Below are positions 1-8,755 of a stretch of DNA of 42,646 bases, piece by piece. The DNA lies in the NCBI GenBank assembly GCA_947373605.1, contig CANBYM010000015.1, positions 1-42,646 of the forward strand, read 5' to 3'. Source of the stretch: Comamonadaceae bacterium. Its GTDB lineage: Bacteria > Pseudomonadota > Gammaproteobacteria > Burkholderiales > Burkholderiaceae_C. The number at the start of each line of letters is the position of its first letter. The stretch's first letter is position 1. The position numbers were made by a program, and so were the translations under genes. Below the pieces are notes generated by a model that made no database searches, was not told the DNA's origin, and saw nothing but the letters and a program-made list of their open reading frames with translations.

Positions 1-284
1 AAAGGCTGCAGTTCTTCGGTGGTTTCCACCAGAATGCCGCGGTCGGCGCCAATGGCCATGGCGGTGCGCAGGGTTTCCTGGCACTGGGTGATTCCGCAAG
101 AGACGGCGATGATCTCGGTGACCACGCCCTTCTCTTTGAATCTTACCGCCTCTTCGACCGCGATCTCGTCAAACGGGTTCATGCTCATTTTGACGTTGGC
201 TGTGTCTACGCCGCTTCCGTCCGACTTCACTCGGACTTTGACATTGTAGTCCACCACGCGCTTTACGGGGACCAGGACTTTCAT
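1..284 (-). CDS. etfB: Electron transfer flavoprotein beta subunit, N-terminal part (cut by window edge)
   Basis: The first 94 residues of the beta subunit of electron transfer flavoprotein are visible; the rest lies beyond the left edge. The protein carries electrons from acyl-CoA and dimethylglycine/sarcosine-type dehydrogenases to ETF-ubiquinone oxidoreductase in the cytoplasm. The reading begins [20 protein letters not shown] and contains the family segment [18 protein letters not shown], followed by the [18 protein letters not shown] region near the AMP-binding fold. The ATG at 284 has a GGAG ribosome-binding site about 10 bases upstream. A 16-bp palindrome (321-336) lies 37 bases upstream of the start. 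etfA would be expected next, outside the window. Confidence 0.93.
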   Translation of the reverse strand, partial: MKVLVPVKRVVDYNVKVRVKSDGSGVDTANVKMSMNPFDEIAVEEAVRFKEKGVVTEIIAVSCGITQCQETLRTAMAIGADRGILVETTEELQP

Positions 285-320
285 TACTGCCGCTCCAGAT
301 GGTTATGAATAGGGTTTCAC

Positions 321-336
321 TTGACGTGCACGTCAA
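321..336. promoter_or_regulatory. Perfect 16-bp palindrome upstream of etfB (candidate operator)
   Basis: TTGACGTGCACGTCAA reads identically on both strands. On the minus strand its left half doubles as a good -35 element (TTGACG), and a weak -10 (TATTCA) follows about 19 bases later. An operator in an overlong spacer is typical of MerR-family control. LiuR-type regulators of fatty-acid and branched-chain amino-acid genes, which often control etf, use 16-bp sites with ACGT cores. That assignment is an inference; the palindrome itself is seen directly. Confidence 0.5.
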
Positions 337-424
337 CTCCCTGATTCTATGCCGCGAACTGACGGGCGCCCGGTTTGCGCTCCGAAAGTCTATGCATTAA
401 CCAAAATAGTACGACCGTGCTTTT

Positions 425-868
425 TTAATTATAGCCACCTAAAATCATATTCAGGATCACACCGGTAGCAATCGCCACCAACACATAATCGCCTCCGGTC
501 TGCACCCAGTGGTACCCGCGCGGCGGTGCCTGCAGGCGGTGAGCGCGCCAATCGTCCACGACAAACTGGCGGCTGCGGTACTCCGGCGGCAGGCGTCCGC
601 CACGACGGAAATCATGGTTGGGACCGGCACCACGCTCGTCCCGGTTTCCTTGGTTGAAGTTATTGCCACGGTCGTTGCGGTTTTGCGCCTTGGGAGCCTG
701 TCGGTCACGTCCGCCCTGGTCGTTGTTACCGCGCTGTTCGCCACAATTGGCATTTCCATTGCCGCAGTCATTGCGTCCATTTCTGCCGCCGTTGCCTTGC
801 GCCAATCCTGCCTGGCTCAGCACGAGTGCAGCGCATAACGCCACCAGTTTGAATGAATGGGTTCGCAT
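425..868 (-). CDS. RcnB-like periplasmic protein, Asn/Gly/Arg-rich
   Basis: This is a 147-residue exported protein. A signal peptide (RTHSFKLVALCAALVLSQAGLAQ) is followed by a low-complexity segment rich in Asn, Gly, Arg and Gln (about residues 25-90). The C-terminal domain ends in GYHWVQTGGDYVLVAIATGV, the signature of the RcnB/YohN family. E. coli RcnB is a periplasmic protein involved in nickel/cobalt homeostasis; most homologues are uncharacterised. The second ATG (868) is preferred over 874 because GGAG (875-878) lies 6 bases before 868 and directly abuts 874. The gene follows the MscS channel gene on the same strand with a gap of about 80 bases, so cotranscription is possible. A metal-related role is inferred from the family only; no metal exporter is nearby. 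Confidence 0.8.
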   Translation of the reverse strand: MRTHSFKLVALCAALVLSQAGLAQGNGGRNGRNDCGNGNANCGEQRGNNDQGGRDRQAPKAQNRNDRGNNFNQGNRDERGAGPNHDFRRGGRLPPEYRSRQFVVDDWRAHRLQAPPRGYHWVQTGGDYVLVAIATGVILNMILGGYN

Positions 869-951
869 CGCCATCTCCAGTAGTCAATAAGAACTGAAGT
901 GGGCGCCGGTTGCACGCCTATGTCCGTGCGCGAACCGTCAGAGTGGCGCAA

Positions 952-2232
952 TTACACGTTATGGATCACCCGCTGTGGGTAAGGAATCTGAATGTTGTTG
1001 GCCCGCAGCGCGCTGAGAATAGCGATATTGACGTCGCTTCGCAAGTTGCCTTGCCCGTTCTCCGGGTCGCTTATCCAGTAGCCCACGGTGAACTCCAGCC
1101 CGTCCGCTCCAAAGTTGGACAACAAGATGCCGGGGCCGGGATCACGCAGCACCCGGGGCTGCTCAAGTGCAGCATCGGACAACAATTTTTTAACCAGGTC
1201 TACATCGCTGTCATATGCTACTGACACCACCGTGGTGAGGTACACACGCGGGTCGGCGAGCGAAAGGTTTTCCACCCTGCTGGTGATCAGCAACTCGTTT
1301 GGGACAATGGACTCGCGTCCGGCCAGCGAGCGAATCACCGTGTAACGCGCATTGATCTGGGTGATGATGCCCTCAAAATTATCCACCCGTACGTTATCGC
1401 CGATGCGCATGCTGCGCTCCGCCAGAATGACGAAACCACTGACATAGTTGGCAGCCAGCTTTTGCAAACCGAAACCGATGCCCACGCCCACTGCACCACC
1501 GAGCACTGACAAGGCGGTAAGGTCAATCCCGACGGCCGAGAGGGCAATCATCAGCCCGATAAACATGAGCAGTGCACGTGCCGCGTTGCTCACCGCCTTA
1601 CGCAAAGACAACTCACTGCCGGTCGCCGAACGCAGTAGTTTGGACTCAATGCCCGCCGACAACCACAGCGTGAAGAGCAGCACTGCACCGCCGGTAAGCG
1701 CACCTTCCAGCAGGTTACGCACCGTCAACGTAGTGCCTCCAACCTTCCAGGTAATCTGATCGAGCTCATTTAATAAAACCGGCAAAAAGCCGGTGACCCA
1801 TAACACCATGGCCAACCAGGCCAGCCAGGAAATAGAGCGCTCCAGCAATCGAACCCAGCGCGCTTCGGCAAAGGCCGCCTGCAACACCTTGACCCCCACC
1901 CGTATTGCCACCAGTGATACAAGCACGGGTATGACAATCTTGAACAACGCCACCGAAATAAAGTGACCCAGGATGTCACGCGCCAAAAACCCCAGCAACA
2001 ACAGCACGGCGGGGAACAGCACGCCATCCAGCGTTTTGCGGCCGAACCAGATGGAGCGCGAGTCTATGTCCGACAAACTCTTTCTTAGGGCCGCGACCAA
2101 GCCCCAAGCGACGAGCACGGCAAGCGCCAATACAAATATTTCGACCAGAACAGTGGGCTGAGTAAACGCAGCTATCCAGCCGTCAAAGTCGTCTATGGGT
2201 TGCGGGGCGGGAATTTTTTGAACAAAAGCCAT
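952..2232 (-). CDS. MscS-family mechanosensitive channel
   Basis: A 426-residue inner-membrane protein. The N-terminal half has about four hydrophobic helices beyond the MscS core (near residues 28-48, 68-88, 92-118 and 133-157). The conserved pore helix and beta domain follow: GGAVGVGIGFGLQKLAANYV, then SGFVILAERSMRIGDNVRV and the EGIITQINARYTVIRS segment. This is the layout of medium-size MscS proteins that release solutes under hypo-osmotic shock. The C-terminal alpha/beta vestibule runs to YPQRVIHNV. The gene is divergent from the moxR operon with about 85 bases between the starts, which must hold both promoters. Individual substrate or conductance properties cannot be told from the sequence. 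Confidence 0.92.
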   Translation of the reverse strand: MAFVQKIPAPQPIDDFDGWIAAFTQPTVLVEIFVLALAVLVAWGLVAALRKSLSDIDSRSIWFGRKTLDGVLFPAVLLLLGFLARDILGHFISVALFKIVIPVLVSLVAIRVGVKVLQAAFAEARWVRLLERSISWLAWLAMVLWVTGFLPVLLNELDQITWKVGGTTLTVRNLLEGALTGGAVLLFTLWLSAGIESKLLRSATGSELSLRKAVSNAARALLMFIGLMIALSAVGIDLTALSVLGGAVGVGIGFGLQKLAANYVSGFVILAERSMRIGDNVRVDNFEGIITQINARYTVIRSLAGRESIVPNELLITSRVENLSLADPRVYLTTVVSVAYDSDVDLVKKLLSDAALEQPRVLRDPGPGILLSNFGADGLEFTVGYWISDPENGQGNLRSDVNIAILSALRANNIQIPYPQRVIHNV

Positions 2233-2318
2233 CGGTCAATTTTCTAAAGCAGGAATGAAGTGCCCGGTCTTGTGTGGCGGTTCATTCGCGGGGAAACATT
2301 TTCGGTTAACGTTGCGTG

Positions 2319-3239
2319 ATGGATGCCCAATACACACTCAAAAATTTACTCGTTCAGCTTAACACGGTGATAGTGGGCAAACCGACCCAAATTCAGGACT
2401 GCGTCGCATGCCTGCTGGCGGGCGGGCATCTTCTGATTGATGATGTACCGGGTGTGGGCAAAACCACGCTGGCCCATGCGCTGGCCCGCAGCTTCGGATT
2501 GCAATTTTCGCGCGTGCAATTCACATCCGACCTGATGCCCGGGGACCTTTCGGGGGTATCGGTTTATGAGCGCGGCAAAGAGGCTTTTGTCTTTCACCCG
2601 GGACCGATATTTGCACAGGTCCTGCTGGCCGATGAGATCAACCGCGCCAGTCCCAAAACGCAAAGTGCGTTGCTTGAAGCCATGGAAGAAAAGCAGGTCA
2701 CGATTGAAGGGGAAACCCGTCCCTTGCCGGAGCCGTTTTTTGTTATCGCCACGCAGAACCCGCTGGATCAGGTGGGCACCTATGCTCTGCCCGAATCGCA
2801 GCTCGACCGATTTTTGATGCGCATCTCTCTGGGCTACCCCGATCGCGCTGCCGAGCGCGAACTGCTGGCAGGCAAGGACCGGCGCGGCATGGTGGTTAAC
2901 CTGCCCAGCCTGCTCGGCGCGGGAGAACTGCAACAACTGCAGGCGCTGGTATTGCAAGTGCATGCCGCCGAACCCTTGCTGGACTACGTGCAGGACCTGG
3001 TTGCGGCCACCCGATCAGGCCAATGGTTTTTACAGGGCTTGAGCCCGCGCGCAGGCATTGCCGTGGTGCGCGCGGCCAAGGCCCAGGCTTTGCTCAACGG
3101 CCGCAATTACGTGGCTCCGGACGACGTGCAGGCGGTACTGCCGCAAACCATTGCCCACCGCTTGATTCCGGTAGGTGATGCCGGGCGCGGTGCGCTTGAA
3201 CAGGTGCGCGCCATGCTGCAGGCTGTACCGCTGCCATGA
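2319..3239 (+). CDS. MoxR-family AAA+ ATPase
   Basis: This 306-residue cytoplasmic AAA+ ATPase has a Walker A motif (DVPGVGKTTLAHAL), a Walker B (LLADEINRASPKTQSALLEAM) and the MoxR-typical ATQNPLDQVGTYALPESQLD and DRFLM segments, followed by a C-terminal lid domain. MoxR proteins act as chaperone-like ATPases and are usually encoded beside DUF58 and transglutaminase proteins, as here. The start is taken at ATG 2319, with a GTG directly in front of it. No clear Shine-Dalgarno is visible. The stop overlaps the next gene by four bases (ATGA), so translational coupling with the DUF58 protein is likely. The client is not known; metal-centre or envelope-complex maturation has been proposed for relatives. 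Confidence 0.93.
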   Translation: MDAQYTLKNLLVQLNTVIVGKPTQIQDCVACLLAGGHLLIDDVPGVGKTTLAHALARSFGLQFSRVQFTSDLMPGDLSGVSVYERGKEAFVFHPGPIFAQVLLADEINRASPKTQSALLEAMEEKQVTIEGETRPLPEPFFVIATQNPLDQVGTYALPESQLDRFLMRISLGYPDRAAERELLAGKDRRGMVVNLPSLLGAGELQQLQALVLQVHAAEPLLDYVQDLVAATRSGQWFLQGLSPRAGIAVVRAAKAQALLNGRNYVAPDDVQAVLPQTIAHRLIPVGDAGRGALEQVRAMLQAVPLP

Positions 3240-4204
3240 TCCGGCAATGGATTGAAAAATTCTGGCTTAAGCGCCTGACGCCGCGGGACTCCACCACGCT
3301 GAACCAACGCAACGTTTACATCCTGCCCACTCGCCCCGGCTGGGCGATGGCGGTGACCATTGCAGTGCTCCTGATTGCCAGCATCAATTACCAGCTCAAC
3401 CTGGGTTACGTTCTGACATTTTTGCTGGCTGGCAGTGTGGTGGTGGGCATGCATGTGTGCCACGGCACACTGCGCGGCATCACCATGAACATGGTTGCGC
3501 CGGAGCCGCAATTTGCAGGAACCGGTGCCTCCATTACCGTGCAGCTGGTCAGCCAGCGGCACAGCGTCCGTCACGGCATCGGATTAGCGGTTTGGGGAAG
3601 CGACCACTGGAGTTGGACCGATGTGCCGGCGCAAGGCAGCACCAAAATTCAAATCGGTTTCAAGGCAGAGCGCCGGGGCTTACACAACATACCGCCTCTT
3701 ACTGCGGAGACGCGATTCCCTCTGGGCACATTCAGGGTCTGGACAGTGTGGAGACCGGCCGCGCGAGTATTAGTTTACCCCGCCATCGAAGCCCATGCCC
3801 CTCCCCTGCCCGCCGGCGAACCACGGTCGGGCGGTGCAGCCAGCCAGCAGCGCAGAAGCACGGGCGAATTTGATGGCGTGCGCGCCTACCGCCGGGGCGA
3901 TCCGCTCAAAACTGTGGTCTGGAAAAAGGCGGCCAAAAATGGCGATCTGGTCAGCCGCGACACGCAGCAGGTGCAGGGCTTTGAGTTGTGGCTGGATTTG
4001 GCGCAGACCGGAAGTTTTGGAGGCGGTGCCGCTACGCTGGAGGCGAGGTTGTCGCGCCTTTGCGCCTGGGTTCTTTCTGCCAGCAAAAATGAGCTACCGT
4101 TTGGTTTGCGCCTGCAATCACAGGAGATTGCCCCCTCCACCGGCGAGGCCCACAAAAAGGTCTGCCTGCAAGCGCTGGCGCTGTACCCTGACGCGCAAGG
4201 ATAA
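3236..4204 (+). CDS. DUF58 domain protein
   Basis: A 322-residue protein with two hydrophobic segments near the N-terminus (about residues 38-75: AMAVTIAVLLIASINYQLNL and the next stretch) and the DUF58 core. The diagnostic motif GEFDGVRAYRRGDPLKTVVW is followed by KKAAKNGDLVSRD. DUF58 proteins have a vWA-like fold and occur in MoxR-DUF58-transglutaminase operons. They are presumed partners of the ATPase at the membrane, without a defined reaction. The gene overlaps moxR by four bases and is separated from the transglutaminase gene by six, so the three genes form one transcription unit. The length is normal for the family. Confidence 0.9.
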   Translation: MIRQWIEKFWLKRLTPRDSTTLNQRNVYILPTRPGWAMAVTIAVLLIASINYQLNLGYVLTFLLAGSVVVGMHVCHGTLRGITMNMVAPEPQFAGTGASITVQLVSQRHSVRHGIGLAVWGSDHWSWTDVPAQGSTKIQIGFKAERRGLHNIPPLTAETRFPLGTFRVWTVWRPAARVLVYPAIEAHAPPLPAGEPRSGGAASQQRRSTGEFDGVRAYRRGDPLKTVVWKKAAKNGDLVSRDTQQVQGFELWLDLAQTGSFGGGAATLEARLSRLCAWVLSASKNELPFGLRLQSQEIAPSTGEAHKKVCLQALALYPDAQG

Positions 4205-4210
4205 GCCGCC

Positions 4211-6232
4211 ATGTGGAAGCGACTCAAGAACCTGCCCCGTGACACCCGCGACACACTGTTTTTGCTGCTTGTGATTGCGTGGATCATCGCGCCGCAAACT
4301 ACAGAGCTGCCTTTGTGGTGCAGCGCCATGGCCGCCGCAGTTCTGGTGTGGCGCGGTTCAATTACCTGGCGTTGTAAGAAATTGCCCTCGCGCTGGTGGC
4401 TGCTGGGCTTGTTGGTAGTTGCCGGGGTTGGTACTTATGCCAGCCACCATACGCTTCTAGGGCGCGATGCCGGTGTGACCTTTCTGGTGGTTCTGCTGGC
4501 GCTCAAAACGTTGGAACTGCGCGCGCGGCGTGATGCGTTCGTGGTGTTTTTTCTGGGCTTTTTTACGCTGCTGTCCAACTTCTTTTTTTCGCAAAGTCTT
4601 CTCGTGGCTGCGGCCATGCTGGTGGGACTGCAAGGCCTATTGACGGCACTGGTAAACAACCATATGCCGGTCGGAAAGCCGCCCCTAATACAGGCGGCCA
4701 AAACCGCGGGCTGGATGGCGCTGCTGGGCACGCCCATCATGGTAGTGCTGTTCATGTTGTTTCCCCGCATTGCGCCGCTGTGGGGCGTGCCCGAAGACGC
4801 CATGCGCGGTCGCAGCGGACTTTCGTCCAGCATGGAGGTGGGCACCATTGCCAGTCTGGCGCTCGATAGCAGCGTGGCCATGCGGGTGCGCTTTGAAGGG
4901 GATGTGCCCCCGCGCCAGGATCTGTATTTCCGGGGGCCCGTGCTTTCCAGTTTTGACGGTGTGCAGTGGCGGACATTGCGCTCGGGTCTGGTGCCACAAC
5001 AGCAACTCCTTGCCAACCTGAAAGTGCAAGACGTACCGGTGCGCTATGAAGTAACGCTGGAGCCCAATAACCGTCCCTGGCTCCTGGTGCTGGACGGAAC
5101 CTTGCAGGCACCTGTGGCAAGCGGCTATACCGCCACCATGTCGGCGGATTTGCAGTGGCGGGTCGACCGGCCCGTTTCCGAACTGTTGCGATACAAGGTG
5201 CAAAGCCATTTGCGCTTCAGCCACGGTCCGGACAATATGGTGATCGGCCTGCGCGACTATCTGGCTTTACCCCGGGGCTTTAACCCGCGCACCTTGGCAC
5301 TGGCGGCGCAGATTCGTAGCGACCCGCGCTATGCGCAGGCGGACAGCGCAGGCCTGGTGGAGGCGGTCATGAGCCGACTGCGCACCGGCGGCTACACTTA
5401 CACGCTAGACCCCGGTCTGTTTGGCACCAACACCGCCGACGAATTCTGGTTTGACCGCAGGCAAGGCTTTTGCGAGCACATTGCCTCGTCGTTCGTGGTG
5501 TTGATGCGCGCGCTGGGCGTTCCCGCGCGCATCGTGACTGGTTACCAGGGCGGCGAAGTCAATGCGGTTGACGGCTACTGGACTGTTCGCCAAAGTGACG
5601 CGCATGCCTGGGCCGAAGTCTGGCTAGCCAACCGGGGCTGGACGCGGGTGGACCCGACCTCCGCGGTTGCGCCGGGACGTATCGGCGATCTGCAACGTCT
5701 TGAAGCACCCGCTGGTGCGTTCACCCACGCGCTGGTCAATGTCAACCCCAGGTTCGCGTTGAACATCCGTGCGCTATGGGAAGCCACCAACAATCGCTGG
5801 AACCAATGGGTATTGAACTATTCGCAGGACAAGCAGCTCAACCTGCTGCGCAACCTGGGCTTTGAGTCGCCCAGCTGGGAAGACCTGAGCTATGTCCTCA
5901 TCGGCATCATCGTCGCCGTCAGCCTTGCGGGTGCGGCCTGGACACAGTGGGACAAATACCGGCAGGACCCTTGGCTGCGTCTGCTAGGCCGTGCCGAGCG
6001 CAAGCTGCGCCAATGCGGTCTGCAGTGTGCGCCTAACCCTTCTCCGCGCATGCTCGCACAATCACTTTCACAAGGAGGACTGACCACACCGGACGCAGCA
6101 GCGAAATGGACGATCTGGCTGCTGCAGCTGGAAGCCTGGCGTTATGCGCCGCAGCATGGCAGCGGCGAAAAATCAGGGCACGGCTTGGCTACACTGCAGC
6201 ATGCGTTCGGCAATCTGCCCAAGCCCGTTTGA
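4211..6232 (+). CDS. TgpA-type membrane transglutaminase-like protein (DUF3488)
   Basis: This 673-residue protein has about seven N-terminal membrane helices (residues 15-190), including LLVVAGVGTYASHH and the DUF3488 signature LLGRDAGVTFLVVLLALKTL. A long periplasmic domain follows, with a transglutaminase core and the complete triad: Cys421 (QGFCEHIASSF), His465 (SDAHAWAEVW) and Asp481 (RVDPTSAV). A final helix near residues 560-580 (VLIGIIVAVSLAGAAW) leads to a DUF4129-like cytoplasmic tail. Pseudomonas TgpA has this architecture and is essential there; the physiological substrate is unknown. The gene sits last in the MoxR-DUF58-TgpA unit, and the lytic transglycosylase gene follows after 35 bases. 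A cell-wall or envelope-protein role is inferred from the neighbours. Confidence 0.93.
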   Translation: MWKRLKNLPRDTRDTLFLLLVIAWIIAPQTTELPLWCSAMAAAVLVWRGSITWRCKKLPSRWWLLGLLVVAGVGTYASHHTLLGRDAGVTFLVVLLALKTLELRARRDAFVVFFLGFFTLLSNFFFSQSLLVAAAMLVGLQGLLTALVNNHMPVGKPPLIQAAKTAGWMALLGTPIMVVLFMLFPRIAPLWGVPEDAMRGRSGLSSSMEVGTIASLALDSSVAMRVRFEGDVPPRQDLYFRGPVLSSFDGVQWRTLRSGLVPQQQLLANLKVQDVPVRYEVTLEPNNRPWLLVLDGTLQAPVASGYTATMSADLQWRVDRPVSELLRYKVQSHLRFSHGPDNMVIGLRDYLALPRGFNPRTLALAAQIRSDPRYAQADSAGLVEAVMSRLRTGGYTYTLDPGLFGTNTADEFWFDRRQGFCEHIASSFVVLMRALGVPARIVTGYQGGEVNAVDGYWTVRQSDAHAWAEVWLANRGWTRVDPTSAVAPGRIGDLQRLEAPAGAFTHALVNVNPRFALNIRALWEATNNRWNQWVLNYSQDKQLNLLRNLGFESPSWEDLSYVLIGIIVAVSLAGAAWTQWDKYRQDPWLRLLGRAERKLRQCGLQCAPNPSPRMLAQSLSQGGLTTPDAAAKWTIWLLQLEAWRYAPQHGSGEKSGHGLATLQHAFGNLPKPV

Positions 6233-6267
6233 CACCGTAAATTGCAAGTTCCATTTTCAAAATTTTT

Positions 6268-7479
6268 GTGATCCGTATTGAACCCCAAAATGGCGGCCGA
6301 ACCCTGGCACTGCGCTGGAATGAAAAGGCAGCACGAACCTACTGCCTGGGATCTATCGCTTGCGCATTGGCGCTGTGGACCCTGAACGCTTACGCCCAAA
6401 CCGACACCGCGCCCACCGAAACTATCGTAACTTCGACGCGCACGACCAAGACCCCAAAGCCGCATAAGGCCGCTAAGTCTGCCAAGTCAGTTAAACGCGC
6501 CAAAGCAGAGCAAGCACAGGGCAATGCCTATGCGACGCGACCCGAAGTCATGCAGCTTGCCGGTGAAATTGCCGCGCGGCGCAACCTGGATCCGCAATGG
6601 GTCAGCCACGCCATTGGCGAAGCGCGCTACATGCCGGGCATTGTCAAAGCGATCCTGCCGCCCGCCGTAGGTGTGCCCAAAAACTGGACGCTGTACCGCA
6701 GCCGCTTCATTGATGCGGTGCGCATCAAAGCGGGCGTCAAATTCTGGAGTGACAACCGCGAAACGCTGGAGCGCGCGGAAAAGGAAACCGGCGTACCAGC
6801 GGCCATCGTCGTGGGCATCATCGGCGTGGAAACCATTTACGGGCAACAGATCGGGAACTACCGGGTGCTGGATGCCTTGTGCACACTGGCCTTCGACTTT
6901 CCTGCAGCGCACCCGCGCGCCAGTGCACGCGCCGCCTACTTCCAATCGGAACTCGAAGAGTTTCTGGCGCTGACAGCACGTACCCACACCGACCCGCTGG
7001 CACTGCGCGGCAGTTACGCAGGCGCCATGGGGCTGCCGCAGTTCATGCCTTCCAGCTGGGTGAAATACGCGGTCGACTTTGATGGCGACGGCCGCATTGA
7101 TTTGTTCAATAGCCAGGCTGATGTCATCGGCTCGGTCGCCAACTACTTCAAGGCCTTCCGCTGGAAGCCCGGCGTGGCCACCTACTACCCGGTGTCTTTC
7201 GATTTGCAAAAACTCGACAAGGCAGCGCTGCTGGAGCCTGACATCCTGCCCACCTTTACGCCCGCCGACTTTGCCGCAAAAGGCGCGATCGTGGACGCTG
7301 CGGGCATGCAGCACCCCGGATTGCTTGCGCTGATCGAATTACAAAATGGTGCGGATGCGCCGCAATACGTGGCTGGCACCGAAAACTTTTACGCCATTAC
7401 CCGCTACAACTGGAGCAGTTATTACGCCATGGCAGTGATTGAACTGGGCCGCGAAGTGGCGGCCACCATGCCAAAATAA
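6268..7479 (+). CDS. mltB: Membrane-bound lytic murein transglycosylase B
   Basis: This 403-residue enzyme cleaves the MurNAc-GlcNAc bond of peptidoglycan to form 1,6-anhydroMurNAc products. The catalytic glutamate is Glu188 in GIIGVETIYGQQIGNYRVLD. Other family segments are SYAGAMGLPQFMPSSWVKYA and the DFDGDGRIDLFNSQADVIGS stretch. The N-terminus has a secretion segment ending near LNAYAQ (residues 24-44) and then a Thr/Lys/Ala-rich linker (residues 45-80). There is no obvious lipobox, so it may be a soluble periplasmic or anchored form. The start is GTG at 6268; no Shine-Dalgarno is seen and no in-frame ATG fits better. The gene lies 35 bases after tgpA and 3 bases before the SPOR gene, consistent with one wall-related operon. 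Confidence 0.9.
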   Translation: MIRIEPQNGGRTLALRWNEKAARTYCLGSIACALALWTLNAYAQTDTAPTETIVTSTRTTKTPKPHKAAKSAKSVKRAKAEQAQGNAYATRPEVMQLAGEIAARRNLDPQWVSHAIGEARYMPGIVKAILPPAVGVPKNWTLYRSRFIDAVRIKAGVKFWSDNRETLERAEKETGVPAAIVVGIIGVETIYGQQIGNYRVLDALCTLAFDFPAAHPRASARAAYFQSELEEFLALTARTHTDPLALRGSYAGAMGLPQFMPSSWVKYAVDFDGDGRIDLFNSQADVIGSVANYFKAFRWKPGVATYYPVSFDLQKLDKAALLEPDILPTFTPADFAAKGAIVDAAGMQHPGLLALIELQNGADAPQYVAGTENFYAITRYNWSSYYAMAVIELGREVAATMPK

Positions 7480-7482
7480 TGC

Positions 7483-8718
7483 ATGGCCGCCCTCCCCGAC
7501 ACTGCTAACGCCACCACGCTGGACAACTCCACGACAAGCGCGACGCTGGATTTGTTCAGGGCGGTCCTCGGGCCGGTAAACACGGATTACTACCTCAAAG
7601 CTTTCACCCGCTTCGACGCCAAGGACCGTGCAGGCCCCAGCTGGAACTGGGCAGCCGGTCTGCTCACCCTTAACTGGATGGCAATGCGCCAGCTTTGGGA
7701 AGTGGCACTGGCCTATGTGGGCGCCATGCTTACCGCCGCGCTGGTGGTGCTGGGCATAGGACGCCTGGCCTTCGGGCTTTCCAATGAAGCGCAAGTGGCA
7801 TGGATGGTCGCCCTGCTGGCCTTGTCCATTGCCATACCGGGCGTGTTTGGCAATGCGTGGCTCTACAACGCAAGCCGCAAAAAAATGGAAAAGGCGCTGA
7901 CGGTCAACGCCACGCTAGCCGACGCCTGCGCGATGCTCCGCCGTCAGGCCGCCACCCGGCAGCGTTTGATCGGATTAGGCATCGGCAACGGTGTGCTGCT
8001 GGCAAGCTTAGCGGGCTTGGTGTTTTCCTTCCAGAGCGTGCAAGGCCCAACGTCAATTCAGAGCCCGGTTCCAGTCAATCCGATTGAGCCTAATGGAATG
8101 GCGATGAAGGTGGCACCAGCAGCATCTCAAGCGCCCGCCGTGGCCACTGCAAGTCCTAGTTCCGCCAGCTCTGCGAGCGCATCCGCCAGCGCTCACTCTG
8201 CAACGGCGTCGGCGACAGCGGCAGCACCGGCTGCAGCTGCATCGATGCCCGCCGCACGAGCCTCGGCAGTGAAGCCGGTCGCTGCCACTTCGACAGAGTC
8301 TGCTGCACATGATGCAAGGATACTCGCGACCGCCCCTGCAACCCCTGCAGCGAACAAGGAAGTCGCTGACAAAAAACCGATCACCAACAACCCCGCAACA
8401 GCCGCATCCGCTGCTTCAAAGCCGGAAAAATCAAAACCGATGGCGGAGATAGTGCGGGCTAAAGAAGCCAAAACCACAACCGAGCCGGACCACCATTTTT
8501 TGGTCAATGTCGGTCTGTTTGCCGACCCGAACAATGCCCGCAACGCGGCGGCAAAACTGGAAGATGCAGGCATTGCAGTACTGCTCAATGAAATGGACAC
8601 CGCCAAGGGCAAACGCACACGGGTGCGCGCGGGCCCGTTTGCCACTCAGGCCGAGGCCGAACGCGCTGCCGACAAAATTCAATTCATCGGACTGGACGCG
8701 GTAGTGGTGCGCAAGTGA
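7483..8718 (+). CDS. DUF2628 membrane domain fused to a C-terminal SPOR domain
   Basis: A 411-residue protein starting three bases after mltB. Residues 25-80 match the DUF2628 pattern (YYLKAFTRFDAKDR, SWNWAAGLLTLNWMAMRQLW). Three hydrophobic helices follow (about 70-100, 106-125 and 165-185). Residues 195-330 are a very Ala/Ser/Pro-rich linker. The last 75 residues form a SPOR domain (HHFLVNVGLFADPNNARNAA, then TRVRAGPFATQAEAERAA). SPOR domains bind glycan strands stripped of peptide side chains and usually mark division-site proteins. Pairing with a lytic transglycosylase fits, because such enzymes make or remove that substrate. The stop codon lies inside a GTGAT tandem repeat. A role at the septum is inferred, not shown. 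Confidence 0.85.
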   Translation: MAALPDTANATTLDNSTTSATLDLFRAVLGPVNTDYYLKAFTRFDAKDRAGPSWNWAAGLLTLNWMAMRQLWEVALAYVGAMLTAALVVLGIGRLAFGLSNEAQVAWMVALLALSIAIPGVFGNAWLYNASRKKMEKALTVNATLADACAMLRRQAATRQRLIGLGIGNGVLLASLAGLVFSFQSVQGPTSIQSPVPVNPIEPNGMAMKVAPAASQAPAVATASPSSASSASASASAHSATASATAAAPAAAASMPAARASAVKPVAATSTESAAHDARILATAPATPAANKEVADKKPITNNPATAASAASKPEKSKPMAEIVRAKEAKTTTEPDHHFLVNVGLFADPNNARNAAAKLEDAGIAVLLNEMDTAKGKRTRVRAGPFATQAEAERAADKIQFIGLDAVVVRK

Positions 8719-8738
8719 TGTGATGTGATGTGATGTGA
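8715..8738. repeat. Tandem GTGAT repeat (4.8 units) over a stop codon
   Basis: Four full GTGAT units and a partial fifth run in tandem. The TGA stop of the SPOR gene is part of the first unit. Such five-base repeats can change copy number by slippage. Because the stop is in the first unit, gain or loss of later units would not alter the protein. The repeat occupies most of the short space between the convergent SPOR and HDOD genes. Confidence 0.85.
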
Positions 8739-8755
8739 ACGTAGTCGCTGCGGTC

